Source: Polyangium spumosum
GTDB lineage: Bacteria > Myxococcota_A > Polyangia > Polyangiales > Polyangiaceae
Assembly (NCBI RefSeq): GCF_009649845.1
Contig: NZ_WJIE01000001.1
Span: 620,001-684,000 of the forward strand
Direction of reading: 5' to 3'
Length of the DNA: 64,000 nucleotides
The translations under genes and the position numbers were made by a program. Under the pieces are notes generated by a model, which saw only the letters and a list, made by a program, of their open reading frames with translations, was not told the DNA's origin and did no database searches. Below, in pieces: positions 6,431-17,406 of this stretch (its first letter is position 1; each line of letters opens with the position of its first letter).

Positions 6431-8782
6431 TCAGGTGACGAGCTCCGAGAACCGCGCGCGGAGGAGCGCGCTGCCCGCGTCGAGGGCGCAGCTCTCGCAA
6501 TACCCCATTGCGATGAGCCGATCGAGCGCGGCGAGCGCGTTCTTGCGTTGCTCGTCACGCAGGCTGCCGACGAGGGGCTCGTCGCGCAGGCCCTGGGCCT
6601 TGTGGTTCGCCCGATCCCGCAGGATGGCCACCAGATCGCGGCAGAGCAGCGCCACGGCCTTGCGACGCTCCGTGAACACGGCCTCGCGCAGCTTGCGGAT
6701 CTGCTGCGGGAAGACGACGGCGTTGACGACCTTCTCCCCGGGGTGATCGATCGCCCACGCCGCGATCATCGCGATGAGCCCGCGGCGATGATCGTCGTGC
6801 TTGCCGCGCACGCCGAGCAGGCCCTCGATCTCGCGCATCATGCGCTCGTCCGCGCCCTCGAAGTCGCCGGTGTGCGGGTTCCGGATCTTCTCGCCCTTCA
6901 CCCAGGCGCCGACGTGTTGCACGTACCTGTCGAAGAGCTCGCCGTAACGCGTCTCGTCGACGAGCCCGCTCGCCGAACGCATCTCCTCCTCGAGCGTGTC
7001 GTAGAGCCGCGCGCGCGCGACGTCGCGGAAGAGCTTGTGGTCGTGGTAGCCGCCCGCGAGCGGGCGCTCCTTGAGCCAGTCGTACTCCGAGGTCCGCTTG
7101 CAGAGCTCGTCGAGCTCCTGGAGGACGGCGAACGGCGAGAGGCAGCCGTGATCGCGGCTCTGCGCCGCGTCGAGCAGGAGCGAGCGGATCTCGCGCGGCG
7201 AGACCCCCGAGCGCCCCTCGAAGTCGACGGTGGCGTCCGTCTCCTGGTAGAGCGCGCGGATGTTCGCGCGCAGCATCTTCTGCGAGTCGCCGTCGAGCCG
7301 CTCCGGCGGCGTGCCCGTCGCGTACGCTTCCATCTTCTCCGCCGCCGTCAGCGACGAGACGATCGGCGCGAGCGCCTCGGGATAACGCTTCGCCTCCGGC
7401 TGCCGCATGCGCGTGAGCACGGCGAACTGCGCCGCGACACGCGTCGCGTGGGGCGCTACGTGCCGGGTGACGAACGGCGCGATCTGCGCGTCGTAGATGC
7501 GCTGCTCGTCGAGGTAGCTCCGGAGGTAAGGCGCGCGGAGCAGCTCGAAGCGACCGCGGAAGCTCGGGAACTCGGGGTGCTCGCGGAAGGCGTTCAGGTG
7601 GATGTCGTTCGCGCTGCCGATCATGACGACGTTCGTCTGGATCGTCTGCTGCGGCAGGCTCACCTCGCCCGTCTCGAGCGTGAGCTGCAGGTACCGGAAC
7701 GCGTCGAGTGGCCTCTTCAGGAGATCGCTGAACTCGAGCACGCCGCCCGAGGCCTCGACGAGATCGCCGTGCGCCTCGAACAGAGTCCGCGCCTGGAGCG
7801 CCGTGGGCAACGCGGCGAGCGAACGATCGGCCGTGATCTGCCGCTCGCCCGCGTCGACGCTGAGCTCGGGCCCGATGGTGACGGCGCCCGTGCGGTAGCG
7901 CCGCGAGATGAACCAGCGCTCGACCTGGACGTGCCGCAGCACGTCGGCGAGCGAGCCCTCGTACGAGACGAGCAGCGCCTCGACGATCTGCTGGTTCTTG
8001 TGCGAGAGTTTCCCGCTCATGAGCCAGTCGGGCGGCGCATCGGCGAGCCCGGCCTCGTCGTAGAGCTTCTTCAGGAGCTCGCGCCGCTCGGGCACGGGGA
8101 TCAAGAAGAGCGGATGATCCCGCAGCTCGCTCACGAGGCGCGCGTCGATCTGCGTGTCCTCGAGGTGCGCGAAGCTGCCGACGATCGGCGCCGCGGCCCC
8201 TTCGCCGCCGAAGCCGATCGCCCCGCGTGTCGTCTTGCGGCTCGGGAACACCCAGTGGAAGCGGTAGATCGCGCCCTCGTCGAGCGTCGAGTAATGCTCG
8301 AGCGCGCGCAGGACGCAGCCGGCGATCGTGCTCTTGGCCGATCCGTTCGGGCCGTGCATCAGGATGAGCCGATTCGCCCGCCCCTCCTGCACGAAGTTCG
8401 AAAGCGCCCGGTAGATCTCGCCCTGCAGCTCCTCGTGTCCGATCAGCGCCGCGTCGCGCCCGTGGTACGGGGCTCGCCGCTCGCCGCGTTCTGCGCGGGG
8501 CGGCTCGGGCTCCCAGGGCAGATCGAAGAGGCGGTAGCGCGTGCACTCGCCCCAGGGGCGCTTGACCGCGTACGTCCCGAAGTGGTCGAACATGTCGCGC
8601 ACGTAGCGGGCGGCATCACGCCCGTGGCGCGCGGGATCAGACGCGAAGAGCTCCAGGTACTCCTGGAAGGAGAGCAGGCGCCGCCCTTGCTGAAAGCGGC
8701 GCTGCATCGAGGTGACCAGGTTGGAGAGCTCGGCCAGCGCGAGCTCGGACCTTCGGCTTGCCCGGGCGTCGGACTCTTTCAC
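6431..8782 (-). CDS. prkA: PrkA-family AAA+ Ser protein kinase/protease-like protein
   Basis: A 783-residue protein of the PrkA family. N-terminal 'FQEYLELFASDPARHGRDAARYVRDMFDHFG' (about 39-69) is typical of the family. Walker A is GPNGSAKS at 144-151, and the AAA+ core extends to about residue 430 with 'NVVMIGSANDIHLNAF' as sensor region. The C-terminal PrkA domain includes 'DYDWLKERPL'-like and 'KVVNAVVFPQQIRKLREAVF' segments. PrkA proteins act in stress and sporulation control, described as a kinase in enterobacteria and as an ATP-dependent protease in Bacillus. This copy is longer than the roughly 640 residues usual for the family. In myxobacteria a link to development is plausible but inferred. 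Likely co-transcribed with the upstream DsbD-N-like lipoprotein (21-bp gap) and downstream tatD. Confidence 0.9.
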   Translation of the reverse strand: MKESDARASRRSELALAELSNLVTSMQRRFQQGRRLLSFQEYLELFASDPARHGRDAARYVRDMFDHFGTYAVKRPWGECTRYRLFDLPWEPEPPRAERGERRAPYHGRDAALIGHEELQGEIYRALSNFVQEGRANRLILMHGPNGSAKSTIAGCVLRALEHYSTLDEGAIYRFHWVFPSRKTTRGAIGFGGEGAAAPIVGSFAHLEDTQIDARLVSELRDHPLFLIPVPERRELLKKLYDEAGLADAPPDWLMSGKLSHKNQQIVEALLVSYEGSLADVLRHVQVERWFISRRYRTGAVTIGPELSVDAGERQITADRSLAALPTALQARTLFEAHGDLVEASGGVLEFSDLLKRPLDAFRYLQLTLETGEVSLPQQTIQTNVVMIGSANDIHLNAFREHPEFPSFRGRFELLRAPYLRSYLDEQRIYDAQIAPFVTRHVAPHATRVAAQFAVLTRMRQPEAKRYPEALAPIVSSLTAAEKMEAYATGTPPERLDGDSQKMLRANIRALYQETDATVDFEGRSGVSPREIRSLLLDAAQSRDHGCLSPFAVLQELDELCKRTSEYDWLKERPLAGGYHDHKLFRDVARARLYDTLEEEMRSASGLVDETRYGELFDRYVQHVGAWVKGEKIRNPHTGDFEGADERMMREIEGLLGVRGKHDDHRRGLIAMIAAWAIDHPGEKVVNAVVFPQQIRKLREAVFTERRKAVALLCRDLVAILRDRANHKAQGLRDEPLVGSLRDEQRKNALAALDRLIAMGYCESCALDAGSALLRARFSELVT

Positions 8783-8803
8783 CCCGGGAGTTTAGCCGCG
8801 AGC

Positions 8804-9316
8804 TCACTTCACGTCGACGTCGACCTCGAGCGGGAGCTTCTCCATCACGCAGTTCGCCTCGCTGCACACGCTCATCGAGAGCGTACCGGCGATCTTCGCT
8901 TTGCCCGCCCGGGACGCTACGAACGGCACCTTGAACGATCCCTTCTTCTCGTCGAACTTCCCGTCCTCGCGCTTGAGCACGGGCTTCGGATACGAGACGC
9001 CTTCGGGCGCGGGATCGGAGAGCTTGAACTTGTACGGGTACTGCTCGTTCATGTGATACGCGCCCTTCGGCACGATCGAGATCTCGAGCGTCCCTTCCTT
9101 GCCCGCCGCGTACGGGCCCGTCGCCTTCATCTCCACCGAGTACGTGTCGCTCTCGGCCTTGGGGCCCTTCGCGACGGCCGCGGCGTTCGTCTCTTCGCCA
9201 CGCTGCGTGGCGGCTTCGCTCCGACCACATCCGGAGGCCAGCACGAACGTGAGACCCGAGAGGGCCACGAGGCACGCGAGGGTGGAGGCGGGACGGCGCA
9301 TCGAAGGCTTGTTCAT
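8804..9316 (-). CDS. Lipoprotein with DsbD N-terminal-like domain
   Basis: A 170-residue protein. The signal peptide ends in a lipobox (LASGC, Cys30), which fixes the ATG at 9316. After a short Ala/Glu linker the domain reads as an immunoglobulin-like beta sandwich: 'LEISIVPKGAYHMNEQYPYK', 'FKVPFVASRAGKAKIAGTL', then 'SVCSEANCVMEKLPLEVDV'. The order 'proline-rich strand, Tyr-His, CxxxxC near the C-terminus' resembles the DsbD N-terminal (disulfide-relay acceptor) domain, whose two cysteines exchange thiols with partner proteins. No DsbD transmembrane or thioredoxin domains follow, so if redox-active it would be a stand-alone periplasmic domain. It sits 21 bp upstream of prkA on the same strand. 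Confidence 0.65.
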   Translation of the reverse strand: MNKPSMRRPASTLACLVALSGLTFVLASGCGRSEAATQRGEETNAAAVAKGPKAESDTYSVEMKATGPYAAGKEGTLEISIVPKGAYHMNEQYPYKFKLSDPAPEGVSYPKPVLKREDGKFDEKKGSFKVPFVASRAGKAKIAGTLSMSVCSEANCVMEKLPLEVDVDVK

Positions 9317-9432
9317 GAGGGCTCGGGATACCACGGCGGTTTGCTCCTGACCACGTGCGGAAGGTCGACTCGAACGTGCGTACGGCGCGGGTTCGACGAC
9401 GCCTCGGCCCAAGGCATGCTCGAGCTCGGTGT

Positions 9433-10683
9433 TCAGCGCGCCGCAAACGCCGCGACGGCCCCGAGCGCCACGACGAAGAACACGATGGCGGGAAAAAGCC
9501 AGCGTGGTCGTGTGGTCGAGGCCAGGGCAGCGTCGTCCTTCGGGAACACGCCTCCCGCGGAGGGTGCGGGCGCGGGCGCGCCGGCGAAGGCGGCGTCCAT
9601 CGCGCTCAGATCAGCGGCCGAGCCTTGCTCCTCTTCGAGCCGCGCGAGCACTCCCGGCAACCCCGCGCGGATCCGCTCGGCGAGCTCGGCTTGTGTCATC
9701 CGAGCCCACTGCGCGTGGCTGCCCTTGAGCCCGTACGCGTGGCCGAGCCGATCCGCGAGCGCGCCGACCGTGGGGATGCGTTTGTCCGGCTCCTTCTCGA
9801 ACGCCTCCTCCATCACCACGTCGAGCGTGCGCGGCACGCCGTGCGCGCGGCCCACTTCGCTCGGCGGCCGGTGCGGTCGCGTCATGATGCTGAGCAGGAT
9901 CTGCGGGCCGGACTTGCCCTCGTACGGGACCTTGCCCGTGAGGCACTCGTAGGTGATCGCCGCGAGCGACCAGACGTCGGCGCGATGATCGAGCGTGGCG
10001 AGCCCCTGCGCTTGCTCGGGCGACATGTAGAAGGGCGAGCCGATCGTCGTGCCGACCGCGGTGAGCTTCTTGGCGCCCACGGAGTTGTCGCGGACGCTGC
10101 CGAAGTCGAGCAGCTTCACCTCGTCGCCGCCGCAAAGGAAGATGTTGTCGGGCTTGAGATCGCGGTGGACGATCTTGCGCTCGTGCGCGCCTTCGAGGCC
10201 GAGCGCGACCTGCGCGACGAAGCGCACGACGCGCTCGGGCGGCAGCACGCCTTCGCGTCGCATGAGCACGCGGAGCTCCTCGCCTTCGAGGTACTCCATC
10301 ACGGTCACGTAGTTGCCCTCGGCGTCGTGCTCGAACGCGTGCACGCGCACGACGTGCTCGTGCGGCAGGACCGCGCTCACCTCGAACTCACGCTTGAAGC
10401 GCTCGATCGAGACCGGATCCTGCGCGACCTCCTCGTGCAGGATCTTCAGCGCGACCGAGCGCCTCTCCTCGCGATCGAGCGCCTGATACACGCGGCCCAT
10501 GCCGCCCTCGGCGATGACGCGGAAGATCTGGTAACGACCGCCGCACACCGCCCCGCCGACGCGCGGATCGCTGGGATCCGGCTCCGGCGAGGCCTCGTCG
10601 GTCCCCGCGAGCGTCTGCCCTTCGAGCGGACAGACGTCCGCGTCGTCTTCGTAGAGGCGATGGCAGGTCGGGCAGGCTTTCAC
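9433..10683 (-). CDS. Membrane-anchored Ser/Thr protein kinase with N-terminal Cys motif
   Basis: A 416-residue Hanks-type kinase. The first 20 residues contain CPTC (4-7) and a further Cys-Pro at 18-19, a truncated zinc-ribbon-like start. The kinase domain runs from about 51 to 310 with a Gly-rich loop (AEGGMGRVY), Lys80, HRDLKPDN (173-180) and DFG (193-195); 'GSPFYMSPEQAQG' is the activation/P+1 region. A short Ala/Pro-rich linker leads to one C-terminal transmembrane helix (about 395-413), so the kinase faces the cytoplasm with almost no extracellular part. No sensor domain is present. It follows the zinc-ribbon coiled-coil gene by 40 bp on the same strand. Confidence 0.93.
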   Translation of the reverse strand: MKACPTCHRLYEDDADVCPLEGQTLAGTDEASPEPDPSDPRVGGAVCGGRYQIFRVIAEGGMGRVYQALDREERRSVALKILHEEVAQDPVSIERFKREFEVSAVLPHEHVVRVHAFEHDAEGNYVTVMEYLEGEELRVLMRREGVLPPERVVRFVAQVALGLEGAHERKIVHRDLKPDNIFLCGGDEVKLLDFGSVRDNSVGAKKLTAVGTTIGSPFYMSPEQAQGLATLDHRADVWSLAAITYECLTGKVPYEGKSGPQILLSIMTRPHRPPSEVGRAHGVPRTLDVVMEEAFEKEPDKRIPTVGALADRLGHAYGLKGSHAQWARMTQAELAERIRAGLPGVLARLEEEQGSAADLSAMDAAFAGAPAPAPSAGGVFPKDDAALASTTRPRWLFPAIVFFVVALGAVAAFAAR

Positions 10684-10723
10684 GCGCCGCGCGGGGGATC
10701 GATCGTAGCGACGAGCCGGAGGA

Positions 10724-11488
10724 TCAGGCCCGTGACGACGTGGTGCCCTCGGCGGCGTCGCCCTCCGGGGACCTCACCGGCGCGGGCGTGTAGTAGAGGA
10801 TGCGCCTGCAGTGCGGGCACTGCTCGAACTCGGCCTGCCGCAGCATCTTCTGGAACATCATCGGCGGGATGGTCATGTGGCAGCCGAGGCAGGTGCCGTC
10901 GTGCGTGGCCGCGATCGGGTGCGGTCGACGCGTCCGCACCGACTCGTAACGCCGGTAGAGCGTGGTCGGGAGCTTCTTCACGGCGAGCTCGCGCTCCTTC
11001 ACCCGCACCGCGCGCTGGGCCTCGGCGTCCTCGAGCTGCCGCGTCGTGCCCTCCACCGTGCCCTCGATCTGCTGCACGATGTTGCGGTGCTTCGCGTCGG
11101 TCGCGTCGATCGACTTCTTCGCCGCTTCCGTCGCCGTGGAGAGGCGCTCGATCTCTTCCTCGCGGTCTCGGTGCAGCTTGCGCAGCTCCTCGATCTCGCG
11201 TTGCGCCGCGTTGCTCTCGCGTTCGTTCCTCGAGCGCTGGAGTTTCTCGCGCGAGCGCTCGATCTGCTGCGTCATCTGGCGCAGCTCGATCTGGAGCTCG
11301 CTCCGCGTCTTCTCCATCTGCGAGAGCATCTCTCGGTCCGCCCGGAGGCGTTCCTCGAGAACCTTCGCCTCCGCCCGCATCCCCTCCAAACTTCCCCGCT
11401 GCTTGCCGATCTGCTCCTCCAGCCTCCGCAAATCGTCGTCGATGGTCGCGAGCTCTTCGAGGGGTGCGATCTGGTCGCGGATACTCAC
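10724..11488 (-). CDS. Coiled-coil protein with C-terminal C4 zinc ribbon (CdsZ/zf-RING_7 type)
   Basis: A 254-residue protein. Residues 8 to about 175 are a heptad-rich coiled coil dense in Glu, Arg, Lys and Leu. The C-terminal domain carries CLGCHMTIPP and, about 20 residues later, CPHCRRILYY, a C4 zinc ribbon. This matches the widespread C4-type zinc-ribbon/DUF164 family, members of which bind nucleic acid or act in secretion or cell-division contexts. A short Pro/Ser/Ala tail follows. The ATG is at 11488, 29 bp from the tRNA-Ile2 gene, which is on the same strand and upstream. The precise function here is unknown. Confidence 0.85.
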   Translation of the reverse strand: MSIRDQIAPLEELATIDDDLRRLEEQIGKQRGSLEGMRAEAKVLEERLRADREMLSQMEKTRSELQIELRQMTQQIERSREKLQRSRNERESNAAQREIEELRKLHRDREEEIERLSTATEAAKKSIDATDAKHRNIVQQIEGTVEGTTRQLEDAEAQRAVRVKERELAVKKLPTTLYRRYESVRTRRPHPIAATHDGTCLGCHMTIPPMMFQKMLRQAEFEQCPHCRRILYYTPAPVRSPEGDAAEGTTSSRA

Positions 11489-11517
11489 GTGGATGCTCTG
11501 CTCCTTGCGAAAAGGGA

Positions 11518-11591
11518 TAGGCCCACCTGGACTCGAACCAGGAACAGCCCGGTTATGAGCCGGGGGCTCTGACCGATTGAGCTATGGGCCC
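11518..11591 (-). tRNA. tRNA with CAU anticodon, probably tRNA-Ile2 (lysidine-modified)
   Basis: On the minus strand 74 nt fold as a cloverleaf: acceptor GGGCCCA/TGGGCCT (closing G1-U72), D-stem GCTC/GAGC, anticodon stem CCCGG/CCGGG with loop CTCATAA, T-stem CCTGG/CCAGG with loop TTCGAGT, discriminator A. CCA is not encoded. The acceptor stem contains C4-G69 and C5-G68, pairs known as positive TilS determinants in E. coli tRNA-Ile2, and the anticodon stem lacks the GGG/CCC run of initiator tRNA. Ile2 identity is therefore favoured, with Met possible. Confidence 0.85.
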
Positions 11592-11758
11592 GTGTTCGCT
11601 GGGTCGCCCTTGGGCCACCCGGGGGGACAAGCTAGTCCAACATCGCCACCGTTGGAAGGGGAGCGCCGCGTCATCGTTCACTTTGCGCTTGCTCCCCGGG
11701 ATGAGCCGTGCGGGCCTCTCCCGCGCGCGGCGGCGCAAATCCACGAACCATCGAACAT

Positions 11759-12766
11759 TCAAGGACTTTCCGGCGCAGGTTTCGGGCGACCCGGGTTCCG
11801 CGGCGGGAGGAGCATCCGGCCGAGCCTCGGCCGCTTGCCCACGGGCGCCGGGCCCGCCCGCCCCCCGTCCTTCGGGTCGCTGCAGCAGCGGAAGCCGACC
11901 TGGTAGAAGCTGAACCACTCGTTGTGCGTCGAGGTGATCGGCCGGCACCGCCCGCGGATCGGCCCCCAGTAGCCGCCCTTCAAGCTCGAGCGGTACGGCG
12001 GTTCGACGCGCTTGCCCTGGGTGTTGTCGACCCACTCGTCGACGTTGCCCGTCATGTCGTGCACGCCGAAGGGGCTCACGCAGCGGTGCATCTCGCCCGA
12101 AGGCGCGCGTCGATCGAGCCGCGCGACCTCGTCCGAGACGCGGAGCGGATCCGAGAAGGCGTCGAAGTCCGGCGGCTCGACGGAGCGATCGATGTTGCAG
12201 GCCTCGGCGTCACGCTCGGCGCCGTACGGGTAGGGCCACATGCCCGGGCCTTCGCAGGCGAACTCCCACTCCTCGACCGTGCAGAGCCGCTTGCCCTCGA
12301 CCTCGCAGGCGCGCTTGGCCTCGTTCCAGTCGGCCATGACCGCGGGCTTGACGCCTTCCATGTTGGGGTACTCGTAGACGTCGATGCAGTAGCGCCGCCG
12401 CTCGAGCCTGCCCTCGCAGAGCACCTCGGGGCCGAAGCGCTCGCAGACGTCCTTCACGTCTTCGCGATACTTCAAGCAACGATGCCCGACGAACGGGCAG
12501 TAGACGCCGTCGACGAGGACCATGCCCGGTCCACACGCGACAGGGCTCTCGGGGCTGACCTGCACGTACGAAGGCGGCGGAGGTTTCTCCTTCGGCGCGG
12601 GCGCAGGCGGCAGGGGCGGTGGTGGCGGCGCTTCGATCGAGGCGGACGCGGACGCGGACGCAGGCGCCTCGCGACGCTCGGCCGCGCGTGGCGCGAGGAG
12701 GAGCGCCGCGAGCCCGAGCGACAGCGCGGCCACGACCGGAAACACGACGGCCTCGCGTGCCTTCAC
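11759..12766 (-). CDS. SUMF1-like (formylglycine-generating-enzyme fold) membrane-anchored protein, copy 2
   Basis: A 335-residue protein. An N-terminal anchor at about residues 6-27 (FPVVAALSLGLAALLLAP) is followed by an Ala/Ser/Pro linker and a SUMF1-type domain with 'GMVLVDGVYCPFVGHRC', 'RRRYCIDVYEYPN', 'GKRLCTVEEWEFACEG', 'DMTGNVDEWVDN', 'LKGGYWGPIRGRCRP' and 'YQVGFRCC'. In authentic FGE two Cys sit in the GGSxxC(x4)C motif; here the first aligned position is Pro (GGYWGP) and only the second Cys remains, so copper-dependent catalysis is unlikely. The GTG start overlaps the stop of the upstream paralogue (GTGA at 12766-12763), so translation is coupled. SUMF1-like proteins often sit beside Ser/Thr kinases in myxobacteria; the function is unknown. 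Confidence 0.8.
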   Translation of the reverse strand: MKAREAVVFPVVAALSLGLAALLLAPRAAERREAPASASASASIEAPPPPPLPPAPAPKEKPPPPSYVQVSPESPVACGPGMVLVDGVYCPFVGHRCLKYREDVKDVCERFGPEVLCEGRLERRRYCIDVYEYPNMEGVKPAVMADWNEAKRACEVEGKRLCTVEEWEFACEGPGMWPYPYGAERDAEACNIDRSVEPPDFDAFSDPLRVSDEVARLDRRAPSGEMHRCVSPFGVHDMTGNVDEWVDNTQGKRVEPPYRSSLKGGYWGPIRGRCRPITSTHNEWFSFYQVGFRCCSDPKDGGRAGPAPVGKRPRLGRMLLPPRNPGRPKPAPESP

Positions 12767-13716
12767 CCGTCCTCGTGCTTCACGCGATCGATCCAGGGCG
12801 ACGGCTTCGGGACCGGGACGCCGTCCACCGTGTCCGCGCAGCAACGAAAGCCGGCCTGGTAAAACGCGAACTTCGGCCCGTGGGTCTTCGTCGAGAGGCG
12901 ACAGGTGTTGCGCACCGGGCCCCAGTAGCCGCCGTTCAACGTCGAAGGCTGGTTCGTCTCGGGATCGTCGGCGAGGTTGTCGGTCCACTCGTCGACGTTG
13001 CCGGACATGTCGTACGCGCCGAACGCGCTGATGCACGCGGGGTGCGAGCCGATCGGATCGGCCTGCCAGAGCCGCGCGATCTCCGCCTCGCGCGTGCGCT
13101 CGTCGACGAGCGCGTTCGCGTCGGCGGGGATGCTGGCGCGATCGACGTTGCACGGGCTCGGCTGGCGCACGAAGCCCCACGGGTACGGCAGCCGCTTCGG
13201 CCCCTCGCAGGCGAGCGTCCACTCGGAGCGACGGCAGAGGCGCTTGCCGACCGACTGGCAAAGCTCTTTGGCCTCGAACCAGTTGACGTAGACGCGTGGC
13301 ATCTCGCCGACGCGGTTCGGCCACTCGTGGCGATCGATGCAGTACCGGCGTCGATCGAGCTCGCCCTGGCACGGCTCGCCGCGGACGTACGCGGCGCAGC
13401 CATGCCCGAGCTCGCTCGAACGGCGGCCGCAGCGGTAGGCGAGCTCGGGGCAGAACTCGCCGTCGACGAGCGTCATGTCGGGCGGACAAGCGGCGCGGGC
13501 CGCGGGGTCCTCGGAGAAACGATCGTCCAGCGAGGAGAGCGGCGACGTCGCTGGCTCCAGAGCTTCACGCGCGTCGGGCGCTCGCGAGCTCGGGGCTTCG
13601 GTGGCCTTCGGCGCGGGCGCGGATCCGGCGCGAGGCGCCGCACGGAAGGAGGCGGGCACGAGGCGCGCGAACAAAGCGAGCCCGCCGGCCAGGAGGCCAA
13701 CGCCCACCGAGATCAT
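12763..13716 (-). CDS. SUMF1-like (formylglycine-generating-enzyme fold) membrane-anchored protein, copy 1
   Basis: A 317-residue paralogue of the following gene, with the same order: membrane anchor at residues 3-22 (ISVGVGLLAGGLALFARLVP), Ala/Pro/Ser linker, then a SUMF1-like domain ('DMTLVDGEFCPELAYRC', 'RRRYCIDRHEWPN', 'GKRLCRRSEWTLACEG', 'DMSGNVDEWTDN', 'LNGGYWGPVRNTCR', 'YQAGFRCC'). As in its partner, only one of the two FGE active-site cysteines is conserved. Extra cysteine pairs suggest disulfides and a periplasmic location. The ATG at 13716 is preceded by GAGGAG about 4 bp upstream; the frame stays open further but enters the uvrA promoter region. The pair probably arose by tandem duplication and is expressed as a two-gene unit. 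Confidence 0.8.
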   Translation of the reverse strand: MISVGVGLLAGGLALFARLVPASFRAAPRAGSAPAPKATEAPSSRAPDAREALEPATSPLSSLDDRFSEDPAARAACPPDMTLVDGEFCPELAYRCGRRSSELGHGCAAYVRGEPCQGELDRRRYCIDRHEWPNRVGEMPRVYVNWFEAKELCQSVGKRLCRRSEWTLACEGPKRLPYPWGFVRQPSPCNVDRASIPADANALVDERTREAEIARLWQADPIGSHPACISAFGAYDMSGNVDEWTDNLADDPETNQPSTLNGGYWGPVRNTCRLSTKTHGPKFAFYQAGFRCCADTVDGVPVPKPSPWIDRVKHEDG

Positions 13717-13912
13717 CACGCTCCTCGTCGTCGTACCCACGAGCTCTGCAGGGCTTCTCGATCGTGGCCCGTCGTGCAAGTAGAACCGAGGAACCGCGAC
13801 GGGGAAAAATTTCGAGCGAGCAAGCGCGGGCGAGGCCAGCAAACGGAGAGCCGGGAGGGCGCGGACAACACGGGAGCCGCAGAACGGTGAGCGTGCTAGG
13901 TGTCGCGGCTCC

Positions 13913-16801
<2,889 letters not shown>

Positions 16802-16822
16802 AAGACAGCCGGGACGAACGGG

Positions 16823-16843
16823 GGGTTCGGCGGAACCGAACCC
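16823..16843. terminator. Hairpin between convergent uvrA and dksA
   Basis: Bases 16823-16830 (GGGTTCGG) pair perfectly with 16836-16843 (CCGAACCC) across the 5-nt loop CGGAA, 22 bp after the uvrA stop and 13 bp from the dksA stop. The 3' side on the plus strand is TCCTTGCCC, only weakly T-rich. It is probably a shared transcription-end signal. Confidence 0.5.
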
Positions 16844-16855
16844 TCCTTGCCCTGA

Positions 16856-17218
16856 TCAGCCGTAGTCCTTCTCGGCGCGCTCTTGATCCTCTTTGCAGCG
16901 GATGCAGAGGCTCGTCTCGGGGCGGGCTTCGAGGCGCTTCTGCGCGATCTCTTCCTCGCACTCCTCGCACTGACCGAACGTCCCGTCTTCGATCTTGATC
17001 AGCGCCTTCTCGATCTTGTCGAGGAACGACTTCTCCCGGCCGCGCAGGCGGAACGTGAAGGATTGCAGATACTCGCTCGAGGCGAGGTCCATCTCATCGG
17101 GGAGATCACTCGCGTCGAGGGCCATGTCCTCACTCAGCGTCTGCTTTGCTTTCTTGACGATCTCGTCCCGCTTCGCCTCGAGCAAAGCCTTGAACTTCTT
17201 GAGCTGGGCCTTGTTCAT
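16856..17218 (-). CDS. dksA: DksA/TraR-family RNA polymerase-binding regulator
   Basis: A 120-residue protein with two features of DksA: an N-terminal coiled-coil hairpin carrying the acidic tip (DEMDLASSE; Asp41 and Asp44 with following Ala46) and a C4 zinc finger (C84-x2-C87-x17-C105-x2-C108). DksA inserts its coiled-coil tip into the RNA polymerase secondary channel and acts with (p)ppGpp in the stringent response. In myxobacteria several paralogues exist, and some are needed for development. The ATG at 17218 has AGGGA 8 bp upstream. The gene has a 5' region with two small hairpins and a candidate promoter at 17349-17377. Confidence 0.92.
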   Translation of the reverse strand: MNKAQLKKFKALLEAKRDEIVKKAKQTLSEDMALDASDLPDEMDLASSEYLQSFTFRLRGREKSFLDKIEKALIKIEDGTFGQCEECEEEIAQKRLEARPETSLCIRCKEDQERAEKDYG

Positions 17219-17301
17219 TGTGCAATTCCCTCGACGTCCTGCCCTCTCGGTGCCCCCCGCCTCATGCAATCCGGGCACCTCGACGAAGTACGGCCTCAGA
17301 C

Positions 17302-17343
17302 GGACGGATGCCGTCCATTTCCGGCCCTCCTGTGAAGGAGGGC
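17302..17343 (-). promoter_or_regulatory. Two consecutive hairpins in the dksA leader
   Basis: Hairpin 17324-17343 pairs GCCCTCCT with AGGAGGGC across GTGA (8-bp stem); hairpin 17302-17316 pairs GGACGG with CCGTCC across ATG. Both lie between the candidate dksA promoter and its start codon, about 84 bp away. In the dksA transcript the first stem contains AGGAGGG, so it is self-sequestered. The role is unknown. Confidence 0.4.
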
Positions 17344-17348
17344 GCGGA

Positions 17349-17377
17349 AGGCTAGGCGACGGATTCCCTGACGTCAA
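17349..17377 (-). promoter_or_regulatory. Candidate dksA promoter
   Basis: On the minus strand TTGACG (17377-17372; five of six match TTGACA) and TAGCCT (17354-17349; three of six match TATAAT) are separated by exactly 17 bp, upstream of dksA. The weak -10 element fits a GC-rich genome. The predicted start near 17342 lies at the 5' edge of the first leader hairpin. Confidence 0.4.
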
Positions 17378-17406
17378 CCACGGTCGAGACCGGCCGAGAT
17401 GCGTGT

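Noticed and set aside
6548-9952. A very long open frame on the plus strand opposite prkA and the kinase gene
   Set aside because: It is antisense to well-supported genes and its translation is low-complexity Arg/Leu/Glu/Ala, the usual by-product of strong third-position GC bias.
11759-13716. Functional formylglycine-generating enzymes
   Set aside because: Both copies lack the first active-site cysteine, and no sulfatase gene is nearby.
13741-13912. SOS box upstream of uvrA
   Set aside because: No inverted repeat of the expected type was seen; the region holds only a short A/T run (GAAAAATTTC).
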